Assembly: GCA_024304985.1 (NCBI GenBank)
Contig: JAMWZC010000003.1
Location: forward strand, 332,611-396,610
Reading direction: 5' to 3'
DNA length: 64,000 bases
From: Paracoccaceae bacterium
Lineage (GTDB): Bacteria; Pseudomonadota; Alphaproteobacteria; Rhodobacterales; Rhodobacteraceae
Below the pieces are notes generated by a model. The model made no database searches and was not told the DNA's origin. It worked only from the letters and a program-made list of their open reading frames with translations. Position numbers and translations under genes: made by a program. Positions 36,697-47,165 of this stretch are shown here, piece by piece. Position 1 is the stretch's first letter, and the number at the start of each line of letters is the position of its first letter.

Positions 36697-39600
36697 ATGG
36701 CGACCATTATCATCAACGACAGCACGTCAGGCTCCGTCAACGTTGCCGATGGCGACATCGTCATCATCGACCCAAGCGCGTTTGGGACCTACTCCCTTTT
36801 CGCCCCTGCGGGCGCCACCTATGATGTTCAGATCAATCAGGACCTTCCGAACTCGGTGACCATCTTCACCGGCGAGAACACGACCGTGCGCGCCCAGTTC
36901 GCGCCGGGAGTCTCGGCCTACAACCTCGACTGGGGCGGCGTGTCCGGCTTTGGCGGGACCGAGACCGTCACCACCGGAGACGGCTTCCGCATCACCGATG
37001 GCGGCGGTTATTCGATGGGAGATCAGGACGACACCCTGATCCTCGGCGCCAACAACTATGTCGATAACGCGATCTGGATGGGCGACGGGCAAGACACGCT
37101 CACCATCGGGGAAAACAGCACCGTTTTCGGTCAGATCAACACCGAATTGGGCGATGGCGACGTCATCAACATCGGCTCTGGCAGCTATGTCGAGAACATC
37201 AACCTTGGCGGGGTGGTCGATCTGACCATCGGCTCGGACGTCACGGTCAACGGCTATATCTATGCCGGATTCAACGAAGATCTGGGCGACAGCATCACGA
37301 TCGGCGACAACACGACCGTCAACTATTACATCGACATGCAGACGGGCGATGACACGCTGACCATCGGTGACGGTGCAACCCTGTTCGGCCGGATCTACGG
37401 CGACGAGGGCGACGATCTGATCACGATGGGCGACGACGTCACGCTCAACGAATGGGTCTGGCTCTATACCGGCAATGACACGCTGATCATCGGCGACAAC
37501 GCCACCGTCGATGACGGCTATTATGGCGAACTTTATGCCGATGACGGCGATGACCTGATCATGATCGGGGACAACGCCAATTTCGGCGAATATGCCTGGG
37601 TCGAGATGGGAAGCGGCAACGATACGCTGTCGCTCGGGGCCTATGATTTCAGCCAATATGGCCAGTTCTGGGGCGAATCTGGAACCGACACACTGAACCT
37701 GACCGAAGGCTTCGGGTTCAGCAAAGGCGACATCGAAAGCATCCTCGCCGCGAACGGGTGGCGGGATGATGACGGCGACGGCGTCTACGAGGTTCCGGGT
37801 GGCAATTTCCGGATCGGCGACAGCTTTTTCTACAGCTGGGAACGCGTCGCGGTCATCGTTCCCCCAGACGGCGTGGTCGATGGCACGGTGGGCGATGACT
37901 CGATCGGGCCGGGCTTCACCGACCAGCAAGGAGATCAGGTCGATGGCGCAGACGGTCTGAACGACGTGATTGTCGGCGGCGGCGGCAACGACACGATTCG
38001 GGGCGGCCTCGGAAACGATGTGATCTCGGGCGATGGCGCCACCCCGATCGGGGCGGTCGAGCAGCCTCTGGTCACCTTGCAGAACACCGACAACCTTCAG
38101 GATGCCGGCGCAACCGAAGCGAACAGCACCCGCGCGGTGGAACTGGTCCAGTTGGCCGACGGCCGGCTGATCATGATCACCTCCGAAAATGGCGGCGGAA
38201 CCGACGGCATCGCCACCTATGAGATCGACGGAAACCCGGACTCTCCCACTTTCGGGCAGATCATCAACCCGGTCGGGTCGGGATCTACCGCTCCCGCAGG
38301 CGGCGGCACGTCCGACCTGACGGGCAAGATCAGCCAGCTGCAATTCTCGGGCGCGGGCAACGGTTTCGACAATATCCAGAGCATGGAAGCCGTCACCTTG
38401 CCGACCGGCGAAACCTATGTCTTCACGGCCGATGTCGACCGCGCCACCATCGGTATCGCGCAGATCGGGGCGAACGGAAGCCTGACCGAAGGCCCCTCCC
38501 TGACCGATACCCTGCGTCTGGATCAGGTCCAGAGCCTTTCGGTCGTCAATGTCGGCGGGCAGCCGATCCTGCTGGCCTATGCCGGCGGCTCCTCGGACAA
38601 CCTGCTCTCCTATGCGATCGACCCCGCGACAGGCGGCCTCACCCTGCTCGACCGCGAGGTCGACGGCAACGGCACCGCCGAGAATTTCCTGGCGGGCGGC
38701 AACGGTGAATCGCCCTCCTTCGTCGAAGGTTTCACCAACAGCGCGGGCCAAAGCTTCGTGCTTGCCGCAGGCAATGACGGCGGACAGAACGGCATCTCGC
38801 TCTGGACGATCAACAGCGCCGGACAACTGACCTTCCAGAACGCCCGCGGCGACGACCAGAACGGCGGCTCGGAAACCGATCCGCAGGGCAACACCCTTGG
38901 TCGCGACCTGATCTCGCCGGCTGGCTCCCAGACCGGACTTGACGATTCCAACGCTGCCGCTTGGGCCGAAATCGGCGGGCAGACCTATGTTTTCGTCGGC
39001 GGCAATGACGACGACGTCTCGATCTTCCGCGTCGACCCGGATGCCGCCAATGACGGCACCTTCGACCTCACCCTTGTCGGTCAGGTCGACGATGTCATGA
39101 GCGACATCAGCGCGCTCCAGTTCATCCCCTCGGGCACCAGCGGCACCCTGGTGATCGGCGGCGAACAAAGCGAGTTGCGCTACGCCGCCGTCCTGGTGAA
39201 CCCCACGACAGGCGTGGTCACGCTCGACCTCGCCGGCGGCCGCATCGTGGACGATGCGAACGATCCGGGGGCGGAACTCCTCGACTCCGAAGATCTGGCC
39301 TATGTCAACGGCGTGCTCGTATCGGCCTCGGACAATGACAACGGTGTCGCCATCCTGACGGCCAAACCGACCTTCGTCACCTCGTCCGGGACGATCGAAG
39401 GTGTGCCCGGCAATGACAGTCTCGACGGCGGCGCGGGCAATGACACGCTGGACGGCGGCGCTGGCAATGACACGCTCGACGGCGGCACCGGCAATGACAG
39501 CCTGCTCGGCGGCAGCGGCGATGATACCTTCCTGCTGGCTCCCGGCTTCGGCACCGATACCGTCATCGGCGGCGAGACCGGCGAGGTCGATGGCGACACG

Positions 39601-42183
39601 CTCGACGCGACCGGCCTGACCGAGGGCGTCACCGTCACCATGTCCGGCCCCGAGGCGGGCACCCTGACCGGCCCCTCCGGCACCGTCACCTTCTCCGAGA
39701 TCGAGAACATCGCCCTCGGCGCGGGCAATGACACCGTCACCGGCAGCGCGGGCAATGACGCCATCGACGGCGGCGCGGGCAATGACAGTCTCGACGGCGG
39801 CGCGGGCGCGGATCTGCTCGACGGCGGCGACGGCAACGACACGCTGACGGGCGGCGACGGTAACGACACGCTCACCGGCGGCGCGGGCATCGACTCGCTG
39901 ATCGGCGGGATCGGCAACGACACGCTGGACGGCGGCGATGACAACGACGTCCTCGCGGGCGGCGAGGGCACCGACTCGCTGATCGGCGGCGCGGGCAATG
40001 ACAGTCTCGACGGCGGCGCGGGCAATGACACGCTGGACGGCGGCGCGGGCAATGACACGCTCGACGGCGGCACCGGCAATGACAGCCTGCTCGGCGGCAG
40101 CGGCGATGATACCTTCCTGCTGGCTCCCGGCTTCGGCACCGATACCGTCATCGGCGGCGAGACCGGCGAGGTCGATGGCGACACGCTCGACGCGACCGGC
40201 CTGACCGAGGGCGTCACCGTCACCATGTCCGGCCCCGAGGCGGGCACCCTGACCGGCCCCTCCGGCACCGTCACCTTCTCCGAGATCGAGAACATCGCCC
40301 TCGGCGCGGGCAATGACACCGTCACCGGCAGCGCGGGCAATGACGCCATCGACGGCGGCGCGGGCAATGACAGTCTCGACGGCGGCGCGGGCGCGGATCT
40401 GCTCGACGGCGGCGACGGCAACGACACGCTGACGGGCGGCGACGGTAACGACACGCTCACCGGCGGCGCGGGCACCGACTCGCTGATCGGCGGGATCGGC
40501 AACGACACGCTGGACGGCGGCGAGGGCGCGGACATCCTGCGCGGCGGAGCCGGGACTGACTCGCTCGACGGCGGCGATGGGGATGACGTCATCTTCATGG
40601 GCGGCAATGACAGCGCAACTGGCGGCAGCGGAGACGATGTCTTCGCGCTGGATGCGACCGACCCGGCGACCGATATCAACATCACCCTCGACGGCGGATC
40701 GGACGGCACCAACGGCGCCGCAGGAGGCCCTGAGAATGGCGATGCCGGCGATATCCTCGACCTGTCCAGCGCGACGGCGCCTCTGACGGTTGATTTCAAC
40801 CCGACCCCAGGGACCGGCACGGTCAACGGGCTTGATGCCGACGCGGCCACCGACATCACCTTCTCGGGGATCGAGCAGGTGGTGACCGGTGCAGGCAATG
40901 ACACGGTGCTGGGCGATGACGCGGTCGATGCGATCAATGTCGATACCGGCGATGGCGACGATCAGATCGCGACCGGCGCAGGCGATGATACGATCACGGC
41001 AGGCGCAGGCGATGATGTCGTCGATGCTGGCACGGGGAATGACAGTGTCGATGGCGGCGCGGGCGATGATGTGCTCGACGGCGGCGACGGCGCGGACACG
41101 CTGAACGGTGGCGCGGACAATGACGTCCTCGACGGTGGTGCGGGCGATGACCTGCTCGACGGCGGCGACGGTTCCGATACACTGATCGGCGGCGACGGGG
41201 ATGACAGCCTGGCGGGCGGCAGCGGGGCCGACACGCTGGAGGGCGGGATCGGCAACGACACGCTCAACGGCGGCGAAGGGATCGACAGGCTGACCGGGGG
41301 GGCGGGGGCAGATGTCTTCGTCGCGTCCGGAGATGCCGACATCATCACTGACTTCGACACGACCACCGGAATCGGCGATGACGTCCGCGAGAACAACGAC
41401 TTCGTCAACCTGAAGCCCTACTACAACAACGAAACGCTTGCGGCGTGGAACGCGGCAAACCCGACAGAACAATATGACAATCCGTTGGATCTGCTGCGCG
41501 CGGATCAGGCAGATGGGGTTCTGGATCTGGCAGGTGGCCTGGTCATCAGCAATGGGGGCGTCGCCGTCGCGGCCAACGAACTGAACTCGGAAAACACCGG
41601 CGTGGTCTGCTTCACGCGCGGCACCCACATCGCGACGACACAGGGCGAGATCCTGATCGAGAACCTCAAGGTGGGCGATCTGGTCCTGACCATGGATCAC
41701 GGCTATCAGCCGATCCGCTGGATCGGGTCCACCCGTGTCGCGGCGGTGGGCAACCTGGCACCGATCCTGTTCCGCAAGGGCGTGCTGAACAACGTCCGGG
41801 ACCTGATGGTGTCGCCGCAGCACCGGATGTTCCTGAACGGCTGGCAGGCCGAGGTTCTGGTGGGTGAACACGAGGTTCTGGCCGCCGCCAAACATCTGGT
41901 CAACGACAGCACCGTGCGGCGCGTCGAAGGGGGCGAGGTGGAGTATTTCCACATCCTCTTCGACACCCACGAGATCATCTTCGCCGAAGGCTGCCCGTCG
42001 GAAAGCTTCCATCCGGGCGTGGTCGGCTGGGGTGCCTTGGCCGAGGAATCGCGGCAAGAAATCGTCACGCTGTTCCCGCAGCTGGAGCATGGGAACTTCA
42101 ACGCATTCGGCGACAGTGCCCGTGTGACGCTCAAGCCGCATGAAGCGCGGATGCTCTTCGCGCAGCAGGGTGGCGTTGAATAA
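36697..42183 (+). CDS. RTX-Hint protein 2: beta-solenoid, propeller-like, long RTX array and Hint domain
   Basis: The 1,828-residue acidic protein starts at ATG 36697 behind GGAGAAG; the TTG at 36679 is rejected. Residues about 60-340 are GDN/GDG-type solenoid repeats. About 460-890 is the propeller-like block shared with RTX-Hint 1 ([32 protein letters not shown]). About 905-1530 is a long array of RTX nonapeptides (GGAGNDTLD type), interrupted by [15 protein letters not shown]-type inserts. A Hint domain starts at Cys1638 (VVCFTRGTH) with SPQHRMF. There is no N-terminal signal, as expected for type I export. Calcium should fold the RTX part outside the cell. It probably leads the Hint-like and small membrane genes downstream. 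Confidence 0.9.
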   Translation: MATIIINDSTSGSVNVADGDIVIIDPSAFGTYSLFAPAGATYDVQINQDLPNSVTIFTGENTTVRAQFAPGVSAYNLDWGGVSGFGGTETVTTGDGFRITDGGGYSMGDQDDTLILGANNYVDNAIWMGDGQDTLTIGENSTVFGQINTELGDGDVINIGSGSYVENINLGGVVDLTIGSDVTVNGYIYAGFNEDLGDSITIGDNTTVNYYIDMQTGDDTLTIGDGATLFGRIYGDEGDDLITMGDDVTLNEWVWLYTGNDTLIIGDNATVDDGYYGELYADDGDDLIMIGDNANFGEYAWVEMGSGNDTLSLGAYDFSQYGQFWGESGTDTLNLTEGFGFSKGDIESILAANGWRDDDGDGVYEVPGGNFRIGDSFFYSWERVAVIVPPDGVVDGTVGDDSIGPGFTDQQGDQVDGADGLNDVIVGGGGNDTIRGGLGNDVISGDGATPIGAVEQPLVTLQNTDNLQDAGATEANSTRAVELVQLADGRLIMITSENGGGTDGIATYEIDGNPDSPTFGQIINPVGSGSTAPAGGGTSDLTGKISQLQFSGAGNGFDNIQSMEAVTLPTGETYVFTADVDRATIGIAQIGANGSLTEGPSLTDTLRLDQVQSLSVVNVGGQPILLAYAGGSSDNLLSYAIDPATGGLTLLDREVDGNGTAENFLAGGNGESPSFVEGFTNSAGQSFVLAAGNDGGQNGISLWTINSAGQLTFQNARGDDQNGGSETDPQGNTLGRDLISPAGSQTGLDDSNAAAWAEIGGQTYVFVGGNDDDVSIFRVDPDAANDGTFDLTLVGQVDDVMSDISALQFIPSGTSGTLVIGGEQSELRYAAVLVNPTTGVVTLDLAGGRIVDDANDPGAELLDSEDLAYVNGVLVSASDNDNGVAILTAKPTFVTSSGTIEGVPGNDSLDGGAGNDTLDGGAGNDTLDGGTGNDSLLGGSGDDTFLLAPGFGTDTVIGGETGEVDGDTLDATGLTEGVTVTMSGPEAGTLTGPSGTVTFSEIENIALGAGNDTVTGSAGNDAIDGGAGNDSLDGGAGADLLDGGDGNDTLTGGDGNDTLTGGAGIDSLIGGIGNDTLDGGDDNDVLAGGEGTDSLIGGAGNDSLDGGAGNDTLDGGAGNDTLDGGTGNDSLLGGSGDDTFLLAPGFGTDTVIGGETGEVDGDTLDATGLTEGVTVTMSGPEAGTLTGPSGTVTFSEIENIALGAGNDTVTGSAGNDAIDGGAGNDSLDGGAGADLLDGGDGNDTLTGGDGNDTLTGGAGTDSLIGGIGNDTLDGGEGADILRGGAGTDSLDGGDGDDVIFMGGNDSATGGSGDDVFALDATDPATDINITLDGGSDGTNGAAGGPENGDAGDILDLSSATAPLTVDFNPTPGTGTVNGLDADAATDITFSGIEQVVTGAGNDTVLGDDAVDAINVDTGDGDDQIATGAGDDTITAGAGDDVVDAGTGNDSVDGGAGDDVLDGGDGADTLNGGADNDVLDGGAGDDLLDGGDGSDTLIGGDGDDSLAGGSGADTLEGGIGNDTLNGGEGIDRLTGGAGADVFVASGDADIITDFDTTTGIGDDVRENNDFVNLKPYYNNETLAAWNAANPTEQYDNPLDLLRADQADGVLDLAGGLVISNGGVAVAANELNSENTGVVCFTRGTHIATTQGEILIENLKVGDLVLTMDHGYQPIRWIGSTRVAAVGNLAPILFRKGVLNNVRDLMVSPQHRMFLNGWQAEVLVGEHEVLAAAKHLVNDSTVRRVEGGEVEYFHILFDTHEIIFAEGCPSESFHPGVVGWGALAEESRQEIVTLFPQLEHGNFNAFGDSARVTLKPHEARMLFAQQGGVE
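39409..40521 (+). repeat. 585-bp tandem duplication in the RTX array
   Basis: A unit starting GGCAATGACAGTCTCGACGG at 39409 begins again at 39994, a period of 585 bp or 195 codons. Over about 528 bp I find only two differences by eye (a third base in a GAG codon run, and ATC versus ACC for Ile/Thr), after which the second copy diverges. The frame is preserved. Confidence 0.9.
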
Positions 42184-42212
42184 CGCCACCCTCCGGGGGA
42201 AAGGGACCGCAG

Positions 42213-42671
42213 GTGATCGTCGAAGACACGCTCATTACCGTGTCGGCCCGCAGGGCGGAGCGCAGGGTGCAGGACCTGCGCATCGCCGACCTTGTCTACA
42301 ATCCCCTGACCCGAAGCTGTGACGAAATCGCGGATATCCTCTCGCGCGAGATCCAGCCCGGTTCGACCGAAGCGCGGACCATCTGGCCGAAAGTCATCCC
42401 GGCGGGCAGTATCGCACCCATGCGCCCCCGCCGGGATCTGGCTGTCTCGCCGGGGCAGATCCTGATGACCCTGCGTCCGTCAGCAACGGATTCCCCCGTG
42501 GCGGGCGTGGTCGAGGTCAGGGCCGACAGCCTGAACGCCGTTGAGATGAAGGAAACCCGGCCGATCCGGTATTTTGCCATATTTTTCGACCGTCCCCGCT
42601 ATCTTGATGCAGGCGGTGTCCTGGCCCGGGCCTTCACGCTTGAGGATGTCACCAGTGACCGATTTCGATAG
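42213..42671 (+). CDS. Small stand-alone Hint-like protein lacking the catalytic Cys
   Basis: The 152-residue protein aligns by eye to the Hint domains of the RTX proteins: VQDLRIADLVYNPLT matches VQDLRLGDLVQTVDN, DLAVSPGQILM matches LILSPQHRVRV, and IRYFAIFFDRP matches VEYFHFLFDQH. The first Hint residue, Cys in the RTX proteins, is replaced (VEDTLITV), and the SPQH His is lost, so self-cleavage is unlikely. It starts with GTG behind AAAGGGA, 29 bp after RTX-Hint 2, and is probably co-transcribed. It may bind rather than cleave. Confidence 0.65.
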   Translation: MIVEDTLITVSARRAERRVQDLRIADLVYNPLTRSCDEIADILSREIQPGSTEARTIWPKVIPAGSIAPMRPRRDLAVSPGQILMTLRPSATDSPVAGVVEVRADSLNAVEMKETRPIRYFAIFFDRPRYLDAGGVLARAFTLEDVTSDRFR

Positions 42672-43044
42672 CGCGACGCACCCTGCGGATCCGGCTGCCA
42701 CGGGCACGGCAGAACCGCGGCGGATCGCGGCGGACCCCGCCAGCGCGGACATGAGCCGGGCAACACGGCGCCAGACCAGACCGGAATTTCCGGAACTCCA
42801 CCCACCACGCCCCCAGAAGCAGACATCCCACAAGACGGCTGTAGCGTCGATACCCGGCCAGATGCCGCTCTGGACCGCAGGTGTCTGGACAGCCTCGCCC
42901 CTGATGCGCAGCCTCATGGCGGGGATCGTCGCCGGCGTGGTCGCTGCGGCTGCCACAGTCTGGCTATTTGACAACATATTGCTGGCCATTCTGGCCTATG
43001 CGGTTTTCGGCGCTGTCGGAATTCTCGTGATGGCCCTAAAATAG
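42655..43044 (+). CDS. Hypothetical small membrane protein in the Hint cluster
   Basis: This 129-residue protein has a polar, Pro/Arg-rich first half and two hydrophobic segments near the end (about 86-104 and 107-127: MAGIVAGVVAAAATVWLF, then ILLAILAYAVFGAVGILVM). GTG 42655 lies 9 bp after TGAGG; the in-frame ATG at 42646 is too close to that site. It overlaps the preceding Hint-like gene by 17 bp. No family is recognised. Confidence 0.6.
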   Translation: MTDFDSATHPADPAATGTAEPRRIAADPASADMSRATRRQTRPEFPELHPPRPQKQTSHKTAVASIPGQMPLWTAGVWTASPLMRSLMAGIVAGVVAAAATVWLFDNILLAILAYAVFGAVGILVMALK

Positions 43045-43151
43045 CATCAACTGCCCTGCGGTTCAGCCGATCAATCACAGGGCACAACAGGAAAGGCAGG
43101 CAGCATCGGCACAGGTAACAAGTCACAACTATAAAAAATGAGCAGTAAAAC

Positions 43152-43670
43152 ATGCAGTTTGACCGACAGGACTACCGCCATGACTTTGGCGGTCTAGCGG
43201 TGCCGCTTGTGGCGCCAGAAACACCTACCCGGGCCGCGCCGCGCCATTGCTTCGCGCCCGATGCACGCATTGCCACCCTGATGGGCGAGCGTGAGATCGA
43301 CAGCCTTGTCCCCGGACAGATGGTTCTGACCAATTCAGGCCCGCGCTGTCCCAAAGTGACGCGGCTGACACAGACCGACGACAGCCTCGTGTGCCGCGTC
43401 CCTGCCGGCGCCTTTGGGCCGAATGTCCCGCTTCATGACCTGTGGCTGTCGCCCGACCAGCCCATCGCACTGCGGCTGGATCAGACTGTTCCGGGCCGCG
43501 TGCCGGTCACCCATCGCCTGACCAGCCTTCTGACAATGTTCGGCAGCGAAACAGGGGCGACACCCAGGGTCATGCCGATGCCAGGGGCGATGATCCGGCT
43601 GGACTTCGATCAGCCTGCCGTCGTCTACATCTCGGGCCTGCCCGTCCAGATCGGCGACACGGATCTCTAG
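43152..43670 (+). CDS. Small Hint-domain protein with the catalytic Cys
   Basis: The 172-residue protein is a short leader of about 30 residues followed by a Hint_2-type domain: HCFAPDARIATLMGEREIDSL (in part), VPGQMVLTNSG, then DLWLSPDQPIAL. The first-position Cys is kept (Cys33) but the SPQH His is replaced by Asp-Gln. No RTX repeats, signal peptide or membrane segment is visible. It lies 107 bp after the small membrane gene, with an A+T-rich gap that may hold its own promoter. Confidence 0.75.
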   Translation: MQFDRQDYRHDFGGLAVPLVAPETPTRAAPRHCFAPDARIATLMGEREIDSLVPGQMVLTNSGPRCPKVTRLTQTDDSLVCRVPAGAFGPNVPLHDLWLSPDQPIALRLDQTVPGRVPVTHRLTSLLTMFGSETGATPRVMPMPGAMIRLDFDQPAVVYISGLPVQIGDTDL

Positions 43671-43877
43671 CGCGGCACCGCGCGGGGCCAGCAAGTCCGC
43701 GCCGATCAGGGAACCGGGATGCCGCAGGCGCAACCCCTGCGGCACCCCATTTGCCATGCTACGGCGTCCCGACCCCGCGCCGCCGCGGGCCAGGGCGGAT
43801 GCAACAAAACACCAACGCGCGGCTTGCGCGGCAGGCGCTTTTCAAAAATAGTCATCGCTCAAGGGGGACACCGCACC

Positions 43878-44651
43878 ATGAGCCAGACATTCCGACATCC
43901 CGACATCCTCGAAATCGCAAGGACCGAGGGCAAGGTCACGGTCGAGGGTCTGGCAGAACGCTTCGGCGTGACGGTCCAGACGATCCGGCGGGACCTGACC
44001 GAACTGGCCGAGGCGGGCAAGCTGGAACGGGTGCATGGCGGGGCCATCCTGCCCTCGGGCGTCACCAATATCGGCTATGACGAACGCCGCCGCCTGAACG
44101 CCGCCGCCAAGGCCGCCATCGCCCGGGCCTGCGCGCAGGACATTCCCGAAGGCGCTTCGGTATTCCTCAACATCGGCACCACGACCGAGGCTGTGGCGCG
44201 CGAACTGCTGCACCACCGCAACCTGATGGTGGTGACCAACAACATGAACGTCGCCAATATCCTTGTCGCCAACCCGGAGGCCGAGATCATTCTGGCAGGC
44301 GGCGTCCTGCGGCGCACCGATGGCGGTCTGGTCGGCCCCCTCACCGCCAGCGTGATCGAACAGTTCAAGGTCGATCTGGCCGTGATCGGCTGTTCCGCGA
44401 TGGATATCGAAGGCGATCTGCTGGATTTCGACGTGCAGGAAGTCAGCGTCAGCCAGTCGATCATCCGGCAGGCGCGCCGCACCTGTCTGGTGGCGGACCA
44501 CTCGAAACTGCAACGCGCAGCCCCGGCCCGCATCGGTTCTTTGCGCCAGATCGACCGCGTCTATACCGACCACCCCTTCCCGCCCGACCTGACCCGCGCC
44601 TGTGCTGACTGGGGCACCGAAATCACGGTTTGCGTCAGCAGTCAGACCTGA
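43878..44651 (+). CDS. DeoR/GlpR-family transcriptional regulator
   Basis: The 257-residue protein has a DeoR HTH (about 9-60: KVTVEGLAERFGVTVQTIRRDL, in part) and the sugar-phosphate-sensing DeoRC domain (FLNIGTTTEAVARELL, then LVADHSKLQR). ATG 43878 has an AAGGGGGA site. The family usually controls sugar or glycerol use, but no such genes are adjacent, so its target lies elsewhere or the locus has been rearranged. Confidence 0.92.
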   Translation: MSQTFRHPDILEIARTEGKVTVEGLAERFGVTVQTIRRDLTELAEAGKLERVHGGAILPSGVTNIGYDERRRLNAAAKAAIARACAQDIPEGASVFLNIGTTTEAVARELLHHRNLMVVTNNMNVANILVANPEAEIILAGGVLRRTDGGLVGPLTASVIEQFKVDLAVIGCSAMDIEGDLLDFDVQEVSVSQSIIRQARRTCLVADHSKLQRAAPARIGSLRQIDRVYTDHPFPPDLTRACADWGTEITVCVSSQT

Positions 44652-44782
44652 TACGCCTAAAAAACAGGCAAGACGCACAGGGTTTACGCGCGGAAATGAG
44701 CCCGTTTCGCGATTTTCATTTGGTGAACAGGAGGTTGACGGGCCATCTTTGCAAAGACCGCTCCCTCCTCTAACGTGGACCC

Positions 44783-46213
44783 ATGGACAAACAAAGCCGT
44801 TTCTTTGACGAGATGTTCGACAGCGCCGGTCAGGCCCGACAGCCCTATTCGCGCTACAATGAATGGTTCCAGACCGAGGATATCAAACACCTCCGGCGGA
44901 AATCCGAAGAGGCGGAGGCGTTTTTTCGCCGTATAGGGATCACCTTCAACGTCTATGGCCAGCAAGAGGCCGACGAGCGGCTGATCCCCTTCGACGTGGT
45001 TCCGCGCATCATCTCGGCCCGTGAATGGGCGCGGCTGGAAGACGGGATCGCACAGCGTGTCCGCGCCATCAACGCCTTCCTGCACGACATCTATCACCGT
45101 CAGGAAATCTTGCGCGCGGGCCGCGTCCCCGTCGAACTGATCGCGCGGAACGAGGCGTTCCTGCCCCAGATGATCGGGGTGAACCCGCCCGGCGGGGTCT
45201 ATACCCATATCGTCGGCACCGACCTTGTCCGCACCGGCGAGAATGAATTCTATGTGCTGGAAGACAACGCCCGCACCCCCTCCGGCGTCAGCTACATGCT
45301 GGAAAACCGCGAAACCATGCTCCAGATGTTCCCGGAACTCTTCACCCGCCTGAAGGTCCGGCCCGTCTCCAGCTATCCGCAAAACCTGCGCCGGTCCCTG
45401 TCCGACTGCGCGCCTCCCGCCTTCAACGGTGACAAACCCGAAGTGGCGGTGCTGACACCCGGCATCCACAACTCGGCCTATTTCGAACACGCCTTCCTCG
45501 CCGATCAGATGGGCGCGGAACTGGTGGAAAGCCACGATCTGCGCATCGAAGGCGGCCGCGTCTGCATGCGCACCACGCGCGGCTACAAACCCATCGACGT
45601 GCTCTACCGCCGCATCGACGACGACTACCTTGATCCGCTGAACTTCAACCCCAACTCGCTTCTGGGCGTGCCCGGCATCATGGATGTCTACCGCGCGGGC
45701 GGCATCACACTGGCCAACGCCCCCGGCACCGGCATCGCCGACGACAAGGCGCTCTACAGCTATATGCCTGATATCGTAGAGTTTTACACGGGCGAGAAAT
45801 CCATTCTCCAAAACGTGCCCACATGGCGCTGCGCCGATGCCGACAGCCTGAAATACGTCATCGACAACCTCTCCGAACTGGTGGTCAAGGAAGTGCACGG
45901 CTCGGGTGGCTACGGCATGCTGGTCGGCCCTGCCGCCAGCAAGCGCGAACTGGCCCGGTTCGAGAAGAAACTCCGCGCCCGCCCCGCCAATTACATCGCG
46001 CAGCCGACACTGGCCCTGTCCACCGTGCCGATCATGACCAAGCGCGGCCTTGCCCCGCGCCATGTGGACCTGCGCCCCTTCGTGCTCGTCTCGCCCAACA
46101 AGGTGCAGATCACACCGGGCGGCCTCACGCGCGTCGCGCTCAAGGAAGGCTCGCTCGTGGTGAACTCGTCGCAGGGCGGCGGCACCAAGGATACATGGGT
46201 TCTGGGGGACTGA
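44783..46213 (+). CDS. Circularly permuted ATP-grasp protein (Anbu cluster)
   Basis: The 476-residue protein belongs to the circularly permuted ATP-grasp type 2 family (DUF404/DUF407): FNVYGQQEADERLIPFD, then NEFYVLEDNARTPSGVSY, and VVKEVHGSGGYGMLVGP. ATP-grasp enzymes form amide or ester bonds between a carboxylate and an amine. The next three genes are the usual neighbours in Anbu clusters, which suggests synthesis of a peptide-like tag or small molecule handled by the Anbu protease. That role is a published hypothesis, not proven by sequence. Confidence 0.9.
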   Translation: MDKQSRFFDEMFDSAGQARQPYSRYNEWFQTEDIKHLRRKSEEAEAFFRRIGITFNVYGQQEADERLIPFDVVPRIISAREWARLEDGIAQRVRAINAFLHDIYHRQEILRAGRVPVELIARNEAFLPQMIGVNPPGGVYTHIVGTDLVRTGENEFYVLEDNARTPSGVSYMLENRETMLQMFPELFTRLKVRPVSSYPQNLRRSLSDCAPPAFNGDKPEVAVLTPGIHNSAYFEHAFLADQMGAELVESHDLRIEGGRVCMRTTRGYKPIDVLYRRIDDDYLDPLNFNPNSLLGVPGIMDVYRAGGITLANAPGTGIADDKALYSYMPDIVEFYTGEKSILQNVPTWRCADADSLKYVIDNLSELVVKEVHGSGGYGMLVGPAASKRELARFEKKLRARPANYIAQPTLALSTVPIMTKRGLAPRHVDLRPFVLVSPNKVQITPGGLTRVALKEGSLVVNSSQGGGTKDTWVLGD

Positions 46214-46217
46214 CGCG

Positions 46218-47156
46218 ATGCTGGGAAAAACCGCAGGCGGACTGTTCTGGATGTTCCGCTATCTTGAACGCGCCGAAAACATCGCCCGTCTGGTCGAGGC
46301 GGGGTGGCGCATCGCCCTGACCCGGTCAGGCGATACGGAAAACGAATGGGAATCGGTCGTCACCACCGCAGGCATGCGCGCGGTCTATTGCACCAAATAC
46401 GATGACTTCGAGGCATCGCATGTCATCAACTACCTGCTGCGCGACCCGGAGAACGCCTCCAGCGTGATGTCCGCGATGAACGCCGCCCGCTCGAACGCCC
46501 GCCTTGTCCGCACCGCCCTGTCCTCCGAGGTCTGGGAAGCGGTCAACGAATGCTGGATGGCGGTCAAGGCCGCTCTCGCGCGCCCCGTGACCGAACGCAA
46601 CCTGCCCGAGGTGCTGTCGATCATCCGCACCCGCAGCGCCGTGGTGCGCGGCGCATTGCACGGCACCATGCTGCGCAACGAGATCTACAATTTCTGCCGC
46701 ATGGGCACCTTCCTCGAACGCTCCGACAACACCGCGCGCATCCTCGATGTCAAATATTACGTCCTGCTGCCCTCCGCCTCCTTCGTCGGTTCCAGCATGG
46801 ACAACGCACAATGGGAAAACATCCTGCGCTCGGTCTCGGCGGAACGCTCCTTCAGCTGGCTGCATGGTGGCGAGACAACCCCCCAAGGCATCGCGCAATT
46901 CCTGATCCTCGACCGCCGCGTGCCCCGGTCCATGGCCTTCTGCTGCTCCAAAACGCGCGAGCAGCTCTCCCATCTGGAAGGCGAATACGGCGCGCGCCAA
47001 CCCTCGCAGGATCTGGCAGACCGGATGTGTCGCCGTTTCGACCAGCCCATTACCGCGATTTTCGAAGAGGGGCTGCACGAATTCCTCGACGCCTCGATCC
47101 GCGATACCGCCGCGCTCGCCAGCCAGATCGAGCAGGATTTCCGCTTTTACGGTTAG
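46218..47156 (+). CDS. Alpha-E domain protein (DUF403, Anbu cluster)
   Basis: The 312-residue, mostly helical protein begins MLGKTAGGLFWMFRYLERAE (in part), the DUF403/alpha-E hallmark, and continues with the conserved FLERSDNTARILDVKYY. No catalytic motif is known to me. It starts 4 bp after the ATP-grasp stop behind a GGGGGA site. In other bacteria the alpha-E gene is a constant partner of the circularly permuted ATP-grasp gene. Confidence 0.9.
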   Translation: MLGKTAGGLFWMFRYLERAENIARLVEAGWRIALTRSGDTENEWESVVTTAGMRAVYCTKYDDFEASHVINYLLRDPENASSVMSAMNAARSNARLVRTALSSEVWEAVNECWMAVKAALARPVTERNLPEVLSIIRTRSAVVRGALHGTMLRNEIYNFCRMGTFLERSDNTARILDVKYYVLLPSASFVGSSMDNAQWENILRSVSAERSFSWLHGGETTPQGIAQFLILDRRVPRSMAFCCSKTREQLSHLEGEYGARQPSQDLADRMCRRFDQPITAIFEEGLHEFLDASIRDTAALASQIEQDFRFYG

Positions 47157-47165
47157 GATGATGCC

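Noticed and set aside
39409-41330. Periodic repeats that could suggest a CRISPR array or satellite DNA
   Set aside because: The period is 27 bp and in frame, encoding RTX nonapeptides; there are no unique spacers.
36727-42189. 1,820-residue open frame on the minus strand
   Set aside because: It mirrors the RTX-Hint 2 gene codon for codon; GGC-rich RTX repeats lack stops on the other strand. Its product has no recognised domain.
42574-42654. Longer start for the small membrane protein
   Set aside because: The extra residues overlap the Hint-like gene and have no ribosome binding site; GTG 42655 is better placed.
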